This document shows, piece after piece, positions 27,366-35,406 of a stretch of 64,000 bases of DNA. The notes below the pieces were generated by a model, which saw only the letters and a program-made list of their open reading frames with translations, made no database searches and had not been told where the DNA came from. Every line of letters starts with the position of its first letter. Position 1 is the stretch's first letter. Origin of the DNA: Thiohalorhabdus sp. Cl-TMA (GTDB lineage: Bacteria; Pseudomonadota; Gammaproteobacteria; Thiohalorhabdales; Thiohalorhabdaceae); contig NZ_JBGUAW010000009.1 of assembly GCF_041821045.1 (NCBI RefSeq), positions 62,001-126,000 of the forward strand. The letters are read 5' to 3'. The position numbers and the translations under genes were made by a program.

Positions 27366-28595
27366 ATGAGCACGGATTTCGCCCAGGCCCATGCCCTGTG
27401 GATCACGCTGGTGGGCGGGGCGGTGGTGCTGTCCACGCTGCTCAAGTCCCTGCTCGGCCGAGCCGGCATCCCGCCGCTCATCGGCTACCTGCTGCTGGGC
27501 TTCCTCCTGAGTCTCGTCGATTCCCGCTGGGGCGTGGTGACGGAGCCGGTGCGCCACGCCTTCGCCTTCCTCGCCGACGTGGGGATCATCGCCCTGCTGT
27601 TCCGGGTGGGGCTGGACAGCCATCCGGGCAAGCTGGTGGCCAAGCTGCCCCGGGCCAGCATCATCTGGGCCGGAGACATAGCCCTATCGGCCCTGACCGG
27701 ATTTGCCGCCGCCTTCTGGGTGCTGGATCTGGCCCTGATCCCATCGCTGGTCCTGGCCGCCGCCCTGACCGCCACGAGCCTCGGGGTGGCCGTGCCGCCC
27801 TGGCAGGAGGCCCGGGCCCTGAACAGCGCCACGGGACAGCTGCTGGTGGACGTGGGCGAGCTGGACGACCTGTCCGGTGTGGCGTTCATGGCCCTGCTCC
27901 TGGTGATGGTGCCCATGCTCCATAACGGCGGCACGGTCTCCGCCGGCATCATCGGCGGAGCGGTGGCGCTGTTCGTCGCAAAGCTCGTCGCCTTCGCCGG
28001 GTTCTGCTACCTGTTCGCCCGCTACGCGGAGGCGCCCCTGACCCGCGAAGCGGCACGCCTGGAGCCGGCCCCCGGACGCATGCTCACGGTGGCGGGCGTG
28101 GGCCTGCTGATCGCCGCCCTGGGCGGCTGGCTGGGCTTCTCTCTGGCCATCGGAGCCCTGTTCGCCGGGCTCACCTTCAGCCGCGATCCCGCCGCGGTGC
28201 GTACGGAGGCCAATTTCGAGGACCTCTACGAGTTCTTCGTGCCCTTTTTCTTCATCGGCATCGGGCTGGAGATGGAGCCCGCCTCCCTGGCGGAGGGGGC
28301 CGGAATCGGCGGACTGCTGCTGCTCACCACGGTGCTGGCGAAGGTGGCCGGGGCCGGTCTGCCGGCCTGGCTGGTCGCCGGGACGGGCGGCGCCGCGCTG
28401 ATCGGGGTCAGCATGGTGCCCCGCGCCGAGATCACCATGGTCATCCTGGACCAGGGCCGGCAGCTCGGAGACTGGGCCGTGCCGCCCGCCGTCTATGCCG
28501 CAGGTGTGGTGGTGACCGCCGGTACCTGCCTGATCACGCCGCTGGCCCTGCGGCCGCTCCTGCAACGCCTGCAGCCGGAGAAGGAGGAGGCATGA
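27366..28595 (+). CDS. CPA2-family cation/proton antiporter
   Basis: A 409-residue KefB/GerN-like antiporter with about 12 membrane helices and no cytoplasmic nucleotide-binding domain. IPPLIGYLLLGFLLSL, LLVDVGELDDLSGVAFMALL (acidic ion-binding pair) and MVPRAEITMVIL near the end fit CPA2. Neither possible start (GTG 27354, ATG 27366) has a clear ribosome-binding site; I use the ATG. The stop overlaps the next start by 4 bp. Confidence 0.85.
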   Translation: MSTDFAQAHALWITLVGGAVVLSTLLKSLLGRAGIPPLIGYLLLGFLLSLVDSRWGVVTEPVRHAFAFLADVGIIALLFRVGLDSHPGKLVAKLPRASIIWAGDIALSALTGFAAAFWVLDLALIPSLVLAAALTATSLGVAVPPWQEARALNSATGQLLVDVGELDDLSGVAFMALLLVMVPMLHNGGTVSAGIIGGAVALFVAKLVAFAGFCYLFARYAEAPLTREAARLEPAPGRMLTVAGVGLLIAALGGWLGFSLAIGALFAGLTFSRDPAAVRTEANFEDLYEFFVPFFFIGIGLEMEPASLAEGAGIGGLLLLTTVLAKVAGAGLPAWLVAGTGGAALIGVSMVPRAEITMVILDQGRQLGDWAVPPAVYAAGVVVTAGTCLITPLALRPLLQRLQPEKEEA

Positions 28596-29347
28596 TCCGC
28601 GATTTTCTCACCGGAATGGGCTTCATGGCGGAGGGCTTCCGGATCGTCGCCCGGCCCGGTATGCGGCGCTACGCAGCCGCCCCGGTACTGGTCAGCCTGG
28701 TGGTCTTCCTGGGGCTGGCGGCGCTGCTCGGCTGGGGCTTCGATACCTGGATGGCCGCCCTGCTGCCGGCCGGATGGGATTGGCTGGAGTGGCTGCTATG
28801 GCCGCTGTTCGCCGTGGCCATCATTCTGGTGTGGGTATTCACCTACATCCATCTCACCAACCTCATTGGCGCCCCCTTCAACGACCTGCTCGCCGAGCGG
28901 GTCCTTGCCGAAACGCGCGGCACGCCGCATCCCGAAGGGAACTGGTCGCAGCTGCTCCGGGACGGGGCCCGGGCGGCGGCCAACACGGTGGCGGTGCTGG
29001 TCTACTCCCTGCGCTGGGCGATCCCCCTGCTGGTGCTGACCCTCATCCCCGGCCTCAATCTGGTGGCGCCCGCGCTCTGGCTCGTCTTCAACGCCTGGCT
29101 GCTGGCCCTGGAATACGCCGATTATCCCCTGGGGGCGCGGGGACTGGCCTTCCGGGAGCAGCGCGCCCTGGTGGCCCGCGAGCGGCCCGCCGCCCTCGGC
29201 TTCGGGCTGGCGGCGCTGGTTGCCACCAGCATCCCCGTGGTGAACCTGGTCGCCATGCCGGCGGCGGTGGCCGGCGCCACGCGGCTGTTCGCCGAGCGCG
29301 TCGGAACTTCCGCCGCCCCGGAGGTATCCCAGGAGCCGGACGCTTAA
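28592..29347 (+). CDS. cysZ: CysZ/EI24-family membrane protein
   Basis: A 251-residue EI24-domain protein. It begins with FLTGMGFMAEGFRIVARPGMRRYAAAP, has four long membrane stretches, the LIGAPFNDLLAERV segment and the GLNLVAPALWLVFNAWLLALEYADYP motif seen in CysZ. CysZ imports sulfate for cysteine synthesis, but EI24 proteins also exist without that role and no cys genes are nearby. It is coupled (ATGA) to the CPA2 antiporter, which might instead hint at an ion-homeostasis role. Confidence 0.8.
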   Translation: MIRDFLTGMGFMAEGFRIVARPGMRRYAAAPVLVSLVVFLGLAALLGWGFDTWMAALLPAGWDWLEWLLWPLFAVAIILVWVFTYIHLTNLIGAPFNDLLAERVLAETRGTPHPEGNWSQLLRDGARAAANTVAVLVYSLRWAIPLLVLTLIPGLNLVAPALWLVFNAWLLALEYADYPLGARGLAFREQRALVARERPAALGFGLAALVATSIPVVNLVAMPAAVAGATRLFAERVGTSAAPEVSQEPDA

Positions 29348-29441
29348 CCGCCGTCGCCCTCCTTGCCGGTTCCGCCCCGCGGGGGTTAAAAACGGGGGAG
29401 GGCGTTCGCCCTTCATCCATTTCGCCAGGAGGTTCCGCATC

Positions 29442-29651
29442 ATGGACGAAAGCCGCAAAGATCCCAGCCTGCCCCAGGTCGTCGGCAGCGTGCTGGCGGC
29501 CATGTTCGGCGTTCAGAGCCGCCGCAACCAGGAGCGCGATTTCGGCAGCAGCAGCGCCACGCCCTATATCCTCACGGGCCTGATCATGACCCTGCTCTTC
29601 GTGCTGGGGATCTGGGGCCTGGTACAGCTGATTCTGGGCCTGGCCGCCTGA
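29442..29651 (+). CDS. DUF2970 small membrane protein
   Basis: A 69-residue protein with the DUF2970 pattern: LPQVVGSVLAAMFGVQSRRNQERDF, a short polar linker, then one C-terminal membrane helix (about 46-67). CCAGGAGGTTCCGC precedes the ATG. The function of the family is unknown. Confidence 0.82.
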   Translation: MDESRKDPSLPQVVGSVLAAMFGVQSRRNQERDFGSSSATPYILTGLIMTLLFVLGIWGLVQLILGLAA

Positions 29652-29665
29652 GGCGTCCTGGCGCC

Positions 29666-31195
29666 CTATCGGTCCGCCTTCTCCCTCCCCGGCCCGGCCG
29701 CTCCGTAGCCGCGGAATCCGCGCAGGATCCAGAAATGATAGGTATCGGTCTCCTCGGCGCTGCGCCGGATGGTGACCGTGCCTACCGCCCTTCGCTCCTC
29801 GAAATAGGGCGCCAGCGCTTTCCCCGCCCCGGCGTCCCCGGTTACCAGCAGGAAATCCGCCCACCAGCGGCCCCGGATATCGGTGGTCAGGGCATAGTGG
29901 TTGTCGATGTCACCGCCGGGATTCCAGAAGCCGTAGCGCTCCGGCGGCGGACGGAGGTGGAACAGCAGCTCGGCCAGCACGAAGCGGTCCGCCGCCAGCA
30001 GCCGCGCCCCGGGGTGGCGCTGACGGGTCCGGTCCACCGCCGCGGCGAGCTGGTCCCAGCCCCGGATGCGGGCCCGGGGGTCGAGACGGTGGGGGATCTC
30101 TTGCACCCCCATGGCGCGGGCAATGTCCTGGTAGTGGTAGAGGGACAGGCCGAGCAGGACGTTGACGGCCAGGCCCACCGCCAGCAGGCGGGGCCGGCGC
30201 TGCAGCAGCCAGCCCACCACCAGGATGGTTCCGGACAGGTAGATCGGCGCCGCCCAGTTGGCGTGGGCCTCCGCGAGCAAGCTCTGCAGGCCGATGACCG
30301 CGAGCAGGGGCACGGTGAAGGCGAGCAGGATGCGCTCCGGCTCCCGCCGGTACACGCCGTCCCGGCCGGCGATCAGCACCGCGAGCACCCCCATGAGCAC
30401 CGGCCCGAAAACCCCGAACTGGGCGCCCAGGAAGGCGGCGAGGTGGTCCGGATGGAACAGGGCCTCGTCCAGCTGCGAGATCTCCGCGGTATGGAGGAAG
30501 GAGATGAAGCCGTTGCCGACGTTCCAGAGCAGGTTGGGCAGGAACAGGAGGAAGCCCGTCAGCGCGGCCAGGTAGGGGCCGGGGCGCGCCAGATGGGGCC
30601 GCAGGGGGCGAGCGGCGAGCAGGTAGAGGGCGGCGCTGGCGGCGAAGGCCACCATGGTGTACTTGCTGAGCAGGCCCAGCCCCAGGGCCGCGCCCACGCC
30701 CAGCCAGTGGCGATAGCGGCCGCTTTCCAGGGCGCGCAGGAAGAACCAGAGCCCCGCCGCCCAGAAGAACAGCAGCGGCACGTCGGTGTTGATGACCATG
30801 GAGCCGAAGAAGATGCCCGGGAGGGTGGCGAAAGCCATTCCCGCGACCAGGGCGGTCCGGGGGCCGTACAGGCGGTTGGCCACGGCGAACAGGATCAGGC
30901 TGGTGGCCGGGTAGAGCACCAGGGAGGCCGCCTTCACGCCGATGGCCGTATTGCCCGCCAGCGCCGTAGTCGCGGCGATCAGCCAGGCCACCATGGGCGG
31001 TTTGGAGTAGTAGCCCCAGTCGGGGTTCCAGGACCACGTGAAGTAGTAGGCCTCGTCGCCGTACAGGCCCAGGTCCAGGCTCAGGAGGACCGCGAGCCGA
31101 TAGGCGGTTAGGCCGACGAGGAAGAGGGTCAGCAGGGCCAGCGCGGAGCGGGTGCTCAGGACCAGGGCGGGCCGGGACAGGGTCGATTCCATCAT
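29666..31195 (-). CDS. ArnT-like (GT39/GT83) membrane glycosyltransferase
   Basis: A 509-residue integral membrane glycosyltransferase of the ArnT/PMT type, which uses polyprenyl-phosphate sugars on the periplasmic side. The first periplasmic loop has LGLYGDEAYYFTWSWNPDWG with the catalytic-type Asp-Glu pair, then YYSKPPMVAWLI; about 11 membrane helices and a C-terminal soluble domain follow. The target (lipid A, protein, or other glycan) is not evident from neighbours. ATGs at 31195 and 31192 are both possible; TTG at 31231 is less likely. Confidence 0.85.
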   Translation of the reverse strand: MMESTLSRPALVLSTRSALALLTLFLVGLTAYRLAVLLSLDLGLYGDEAYYFTWSWNPDWGYYSKPPMVAWLIAATTALAGNTAIGVKAASLVLYPATSLILFAVANRLYGPRTALVAGMAFATLPGIFFGSMVINTDVPLLFFWAAGLWFFLRALESGRYRHWLGVGAALGLGLLSKYTMVAFAASAALYLLAARPLRPHLARPGPYLAALTGFLLFLPNLLWNVGNGFISFLHTAEISQLDEALFHPDHLAAFLGAQFGVFGPVLMGVLAVLIAGRDGVYRREPERILLAFTVPLLAVIGLQSLLAEAHANWAAPIYLSGTILVVGWLLQRRPRLLAVGLAVNVLLGLSLYHYQDIARAMGVQEIPHRLDPRARIRGWDQLAAAVDRTRQRHPGARLLAADRFVLAELLFHLRPPPERYGFWNPGGDIDNHYALTTDIRGRWWADFLLVTGDAGAGKALAPYFEERRAVGTVTIRRSAEETDTYHFWILRGFRGYGAAGPGREKADR

Positions 31196-31285
31196 CCTTT
31201 CCGGGTAGCACGGGCCGAAAAGCCCGGCCAATTGGGGTCCGCCCTTTCCGGCGACGGGTCCGTCCGCGCTATCCGCGTCTTGCGG

Positions 31286-32302
31286 CTACCCGGAGACCGG
31301 ACCGGCCACTACGCTCCGGGGGGCGTCCCGGGCGAAGCCGCGCAGGTTGGCAATGGTCACGTCCAGGATGCGCTGCAGGGCCTCGCGGGTATCGAAGGCC
31401 GAGTGGGGGGTGATGAAGACATTGCGCATGCGCAGCAGCACGTGGTCCGCAAGCAGGGTGCGGTAGTCGTATTCCCGCTGGAACAGGGAGCGGAGAACCT
31501 CGGACTCCTCCCGGATCACCGGCTCCTCGGGCAGGACGTCCAGGCCTGCCGCCCGCACCTTGCCCGACGCCAGCGCCTGCAGCAGGGCGTGCACGTCCAC
31601 CAGACCGCCCCGCGCGGTGTTGATGAGCACAACCCCGTCCTTCATGCATGCGAAGGCCCGCTCGCCGATCAGTCCGTGCGTTTCCGGCGTTTCCGGGACA
31701 TGAAGGCTCACCACGTCGGCGTGTGCGAGCAGTGCGTCCAGATCGCGGTAGGCAAAGCCCAGCCGTTCGGCGGCCTCCGGGTCCGGGTATTTGTCGTAGG
31801 CCAGCCGCTCCATGCCGAAGCCCCGCGCGATCTCCAGCACATGGCGGCCGATGGCGCCGGTGCCTACCACCCCCAGGGTCCGGCCGCGCAGGTCGAACCC
31901 TTCCAGCCCTTCGGGCGAGAAGTCGCCCCGCCGGGTGCGGTCGATGGCCTCGGTGAGGTTGTGGCTGATGGTCAGAAGGAGGCCGAAGACGTGCTCGGCC
32001 ACGGTATTCTCGCCATAGCTCGGCACGTTGCAGACGGTGATTCCCCGCTCCCGGCACGCGGCCAAGTCGATGTGGTCATGGCCGGTGGAGCGCGTGGTCA
32101 CCACACGCAGGCGGGGGAGGGCGGCGAGCACCCCGGGGCCAATCTCCGAGTAGATGAAGGTGCAGACGGCTTCCGCGTCGGCGTGCTCGGCCGCGTTGGC
32201 GGCTTCAAGGGGCTCGCGGTGATAGGTGATCCAGTGCTCGGATTCCAGCTCTGCCAGGGCCTCGGCCTCCCAGGACTCCACCTCGAATACGGCGATCCGC
32301 AT
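31286..32302 (-). CDS. D-isomer specific 2-hydroxyacid dehydrogenase (D-lactate dehydrogenase-like)
   Basis: A 338-residue NAD-dependent dehydrogenase. The NAD fold has GVVGTGAIGRHVLEIARGFG with the GxGxxG loop, then acidic D after the second strand (YDKYPD). Catalytic residues are visible: Arg in TTRSTGHDHID and NTARGGLVD, Glu in LDVLPEEPVI, His in FITPHSAFDT. The layout resembles fermentative D-lactate dehydrogenases. The ATG at 32302 follows GGAGGGGGGTC. It is 126 bp downstream of metK on the same strand, but a shared function is not obvious. Confidence 0.88.
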   Translation of the reverse strand: MRIAVFEVESWEAEALAELESEHWITYHREPLEAANAAEHADAEAVCTFIYSEIGPGVLAALPRLRVVTTRSTGHDHIDLAACRERGITVCNVPSYGENTVAEHVFGLLLTISHNLTEAIDRTRRGDFSPEGLEGFDLRGRTLGVVGTGAIGRHVLEIARGFGMERLAYDKYPDPEAAERLGFAYRDLDALLAHADVVSLHVPETPETHGLIGERAFACMKDGVVLINTARGGLVDVHALLQALASGKVRAAGLDVLPEEPVIREESEVLRSLFQREYDYRTLLADHVLLRMRNVFITPHSAFDTREALQRILDVTIANLRGFARDAPRSVVAGPVSG

Positions 32303-32428
32303 GACCCCCCTCCGGCTTCCCGAGCACTGCGGCATTGGCTGGGAACAGCGTACCGCCAAGGAGCGATGAGGCCTATTGGGGACAGGGGGCGGAGTACGAC
32401 GGGTGGTCCCGAAGGCTCGGGCTCCGCT

Positions 32429-33577
32429 TCAGGTCAGTGCCGCGAGCAAGGCGTCGGTCCGGTCGGTTCGCTCCCAGGGGAAGAGCGGGTCGGGGCGCCC
32501 GAAGTGGCCGAAGCGGGCGGTCTCGGTGTAGCGGGGGCGCTGCAGGTCCAGGGTGTCGATGCAGCCACGGGGGGTGAAATCGAATACCGCGCGCAGCACC
32601 GTGCCGAGGTGCTCGTCCGCCACGCTGCCGGTGCCGAAGGTGTCCACCGCCACCATGACGGGCTCCGCCACGCCGATGGCGTAGGCCAGGCGCACCTCCG
32701 CGCGGCGCGCCACGCCGGCGGCCACCAGGTTCTTGGCGGCATAGCGGGCCATGTAGGCGGCGGAGCGGTCCACCTTGGTGGGGTCCTTGCCGGAGAAGCC
32801 GCCCCCGCCGTGCGGCCGCTGGGGTCCGTAGGTGTCCTGGATGATCTTGCGGCCCGTAACTCCGGCATCCCCCTTGGGCCCGCCGATGACGAAGCGACCC
32901 GTGGGATTGATCAGGAGGCGGTCGGCGGGCGGTAGCCAGCCCGCGGGCAGTACCGGCCGCAATAGCTCCTCCACCACCGCCTCGCGCTCCTCGGCGGGAT
33001 TCGCCTCGGGTCCGTGCTGCAGGGAGACCACCACCTTATCGAGACCCACGGGGCGGTCGTCCCGGTAGCGCACCGAGAGCTGGCACTTGCCGTCGGGCCG
33101 CAGCCAGGGCAGCCGCTCCTCCCGGCGGGCATCGGCCTGACGCGCCATGATGCGGTGGGCGTAATGCTGTGCAGCCGGCATCAGGGTGTCCGTCTCGTCG
33201 CAGGCATAGCCCACCATGATGCCCTGGTCCCCGGCACCGAGCTCCCCGCCTTCCCGGTCCACGCCCCGGGCGATGTCGGGACTCTGGGCCTCGATGGCGT
33301 CCACCACCCCGACACCCTCCGCGCTGAAGCCCAGCCCCTCGCGGTCGTAGCCGATCTCGCCGACCACTTCCCGGACCCAGGCGGCGAAGTCGGTCCGGGC
33401 GTCGGCGGTCACCTCGCCGAGCAGGACGACGAGTCCGGTCTTCACCGCGGTCTCCACGGCCACCCGGGCATGCGGGTCCTGCGCCAGCAGGCGGTCGAGG
33501 AGGCGGTCGGAGACCTGGTCGCAGACCTTGTCGGGGTGGCCCATGGCCACGGATTCGGCGGTGTATACGGATTCCAT
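32429..33577 (-). CDS. metK: S-adenosylmethionine synthetase
   Basis: A 382-residue MetK, making SAM from methionine and ATP. Family motifs are complete: SVAMGHPDKVCDQ, GAGDQGIMVGYACDET, the ATP/phosphate loops GGPKGDAGVTGRKIIQDTYG and GGGFSGKDPTKVDRS. The length is normal. The open frame runs 70 codons upstream, but MESVYTAESV at 33577 is the family start. I saw no SAM-riboswitch pattern in the 230 bp upstream. Confidence 0.96.
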   Translation of the reverse strand: MESVYTAESVAMGHPDKVCDQVSDRLLDRLLAQDPHARVAVETAVKTGLVVLLGEVTADARTDFAAWVREVVGEIGYDREGLGFSAEGVGVVDAIEAQSPDIARGVDREGGELGAGDQGIMVGYACDETDTLMPAAQHYAHRIMARQADARREERLPWLRPDGKCQLSVRYRDDRPVGLDKVVVSLQHGPEANPAEEREAVVEELLRPVLPAGWLPPADRLLINPTGRFVIGGPKGDAGVTGRKIIQDTYGPQRPHGGGGFSGKDPTKVDRSAAYMARYAAKNLVAAGVARRAEVRLAYAIGVAEPVMVAVDTFGTGSVADEHLGTVLRAVFDFTPRGCIDTLDLQRPRYTETARFGHFGRPDPLFPWERTDRTDALLAALT

Positions 33578-33806
33578 GCGCTGCTCCGGGAGAAGGGAAT
33601 CCTCAGAATAGGTGCGCAGCGGCGGGCTGTCCATGCGTGGAAGGCGCCATTCCCGCCGCTGGATCAAGGTCGTGGTGGGGGAAGGGTTCCGGCAATCCGC
33701 CCGATCGGGGACAATGAAGGTCCGGAGCTTTCGCGGCCGTTTCCGGGCAAGGGTCCGCGCCGCGGCCGCCGCCCGGCGAGTGCCCACGAGGATCAGGGAG
33801 AATAGG

Positions 33807-34511
33807 ATGCTTCCCGTCTGGATTTTCCGCCATGTGGCCCACGAAGGGCCCGGCTATTTCGCCGATTTCCTCCGCGCCCGGGGCCTCCCCTTCGAGGTGG
33901 TGGCCGTGGACGCCGGGGAGCCGGTGCCGTCCCGCCCCGACGGGGCCAGCGGGCTCGTCTTCATGGGCGGACCCATGAGCGTCAACGATCCGCTGCCCTG
34001 GGTTCCCGCGGAGGTGGACCTGATCCGCCAGGCCCATGCCCGGGGCATGCCGGTGCTGGGCCATTGCCTGGGCGGACAGCTCATCGCCCGGGCCATGGGC
34101 AGCACGGTGGGTCCCGGGGAGGCGCCGGAGATCGGCTGGTTCCCGGTGGACCGGGTGCCCGGGGAGGCCGCGGATTCCTGGCTGCGGGATCTGCCCGGGC
34201 GGTTCGAGGTGTTCCACTGGCACGGCGAGCGGTTCGGGCTGCCCGCGGGCGCCAGTCCCCTGCTGACCAACGGGCATACGCCTTCGCAGGGATTTGTCTC
34301 CGGAAATTGTTTGGCCCTACAGTGCCATGTGGAAATGAAGCCGGATCTGGTGCGCGACTGGGCGGAGATCAACGCCGCCCAATTGGCCGAGCCCCGGCCG
34401 TCCACCGTGCAGGGCCGGGAGGAGCTCACCGATGGTCTGGAGGAGCGCTGCCGGAGCCTGCACAAGGTGGCCGATCAGCTCTATGGGCGCTGGGTCGAAG
34501 GCCTGTCCTAG
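33807..34511 (+). CDS. Class I glutamine amidotransferase-like protein
   Basis: A 234-residue GATase1-fold protein. The nucleophile elbow is PVLGHCLGGQLIARA (Cys), the glutamine-site loop FMGGPMSVNDPLPWV, and the catalytic His-Glu pair lies in ALQCHVEMKPDLV, so the triad is complete. FHWHGERFGLP is typical of the stand-alone GuaA-like group whose acceptor is unknown. The ATG follows CAGGGAGAATAGG. No synthetase partner is adjacent. Confidence 0.85.
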   Translation: MLPVWIFRHVAHEGPGYFADFLRARGLPFEVVAVDAGEPVPSRPDGASGLVFMGGPMSVNDPLPWVPAEVDLIRQAHARGMPVLGHCLGGQLIARAMGSTVGPGEAPEIGWFPVDRVPGEAADSWLRDLPGRFEVFHWHGERFGLPAGASPLLTNGHTPSQGFVSGNCLALQCHVEMKPDLVRDWAEINAAQLAEPRPSTVQGREELTDGLEERCRSLHKVADQLYGRWVEGLS

Positions 34512-34595
34512 GTCTTCCGGATTTCCGGGGACGCTGTCGGGGGCGGGCGGTGGAGCCCGGCGCGGCGCGAACCGGTTGGCAGGGAGGAGGTGGCT

Positions 34596-35363
34596 ATGGT
34601 CCGCGGTGTCCTGCTGGATCTCAGCGGGGTCCTCTACCAGGGGGACCGGGCGCTTCCGGGTGCGCCCCGTTCCGTGGAGTCCCTGCGGCAATCGGGGCTC
34701 CCCCTGCGCTTCCTCACCAACACCACCCGCAGCACCAGCGATGCCCTGCTGAAGAAGCTCTCCGGGCTCGGCTTCGATCTGCCCGCCGACCAGCTCTACG
34801 CCGCCCCCCGGGTGGCCCGCGATTACCTGCACCGGCACGGCCTGTCCCCCTTCCCGGTGATCCATCCCGATCTGCGGCCGGAATTCGCCGATTGTCCAGA
34901 ACGGCAGGCCGATGCCGTGCTGGTGGGGGACGCGGGGCCGGGCTTCACCTATGAGCGGCTGAACGGGGCCTTCCGGCTGCTGCTGGAGGGCGCGCCCCTG
35001 CTCGCCATGGGGCGTAACCGGTATTTCCGCGAGGAGGACGGCCTCAGCCTGGATCAGGGGCCCTTCGTGGCCGCCCTGGAATACGCCGCGCAGACACGGG
35101 CCGTCATCCTTGGCAAGCCGGCTCCCGCGTTTTTCGAGGCGGCGCTGCGGAGCCTGGACCTTCCGGCCGGGGAGGTCGTCATGGTGGGGGACGATGTGGA
35201 GTCCGACGTGCGCGGCGCCCTGGATAACGGCCTTCAGGCCGTGCTCGTCCGGACGGGCAAATTCCGAGCCGGGGACGAGGCGGCGGTGGCGGGCTCGGGG
35301 GCCGTGGTCTGCGAGGATCTGGAGGAGGCCGCGCGCTGGATCCTCGAGCGGGCGCGCACCTAG
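34596..35363 (+). CDS. HAD-IIA phosphatase, LHPP-like
   Basis: A 255-residue HAD-superfamily IIA hydrolase close to the phospholysine/phosphohistidine/pyrophosphate phosphatase (LHPP) group. Motif I is LLDLSGVLYQGD, with Ser at the second-Asp position as in LHPP; motif II is FLTNTTRS; the Lys in GKPAPAFF and the motif IV acids in VGDDVESDV are present. GGGAGGAGG is ideally placed for the ATG at 34596 rather than GTG 34590. It is convergent with the second BTAD regulator. Substrate unverified. Confidence 0.82.
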   Translation: MVRGVLLDLSGVLYQGDRALPGAPRSVESLRQSGLPLRFLTNTTRSTSDALLKKLSGLGFDLPADQLYAAPRVARDYLHRHGLSPFPVIHPDLRPEFADCPERQADAVLVGDAGPGFTYERLNGAFRLLLEGAPLLAMGRNRYFREEDGLSLDQGPFVAALEYAAQTRAVILGKPAPAFFEAALRSLDLPAGEVVMVGDDVESDVRGALDNGLQAVLVRTGKFRAGDEAAVAGSGAVVCEDLEEAARWILERART

Positions 35364-35406
35364 CCGAAGCCCCGGATTTTCGGAGCGGGCCGGCCGCTTC
35401 GCATGG

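Noticed and set aside
33578-33806. SAM riboswitch ahead of metK
   Set aside because: No conserved SAM-aptamer helices or terminator/antiterminator pair was visible.
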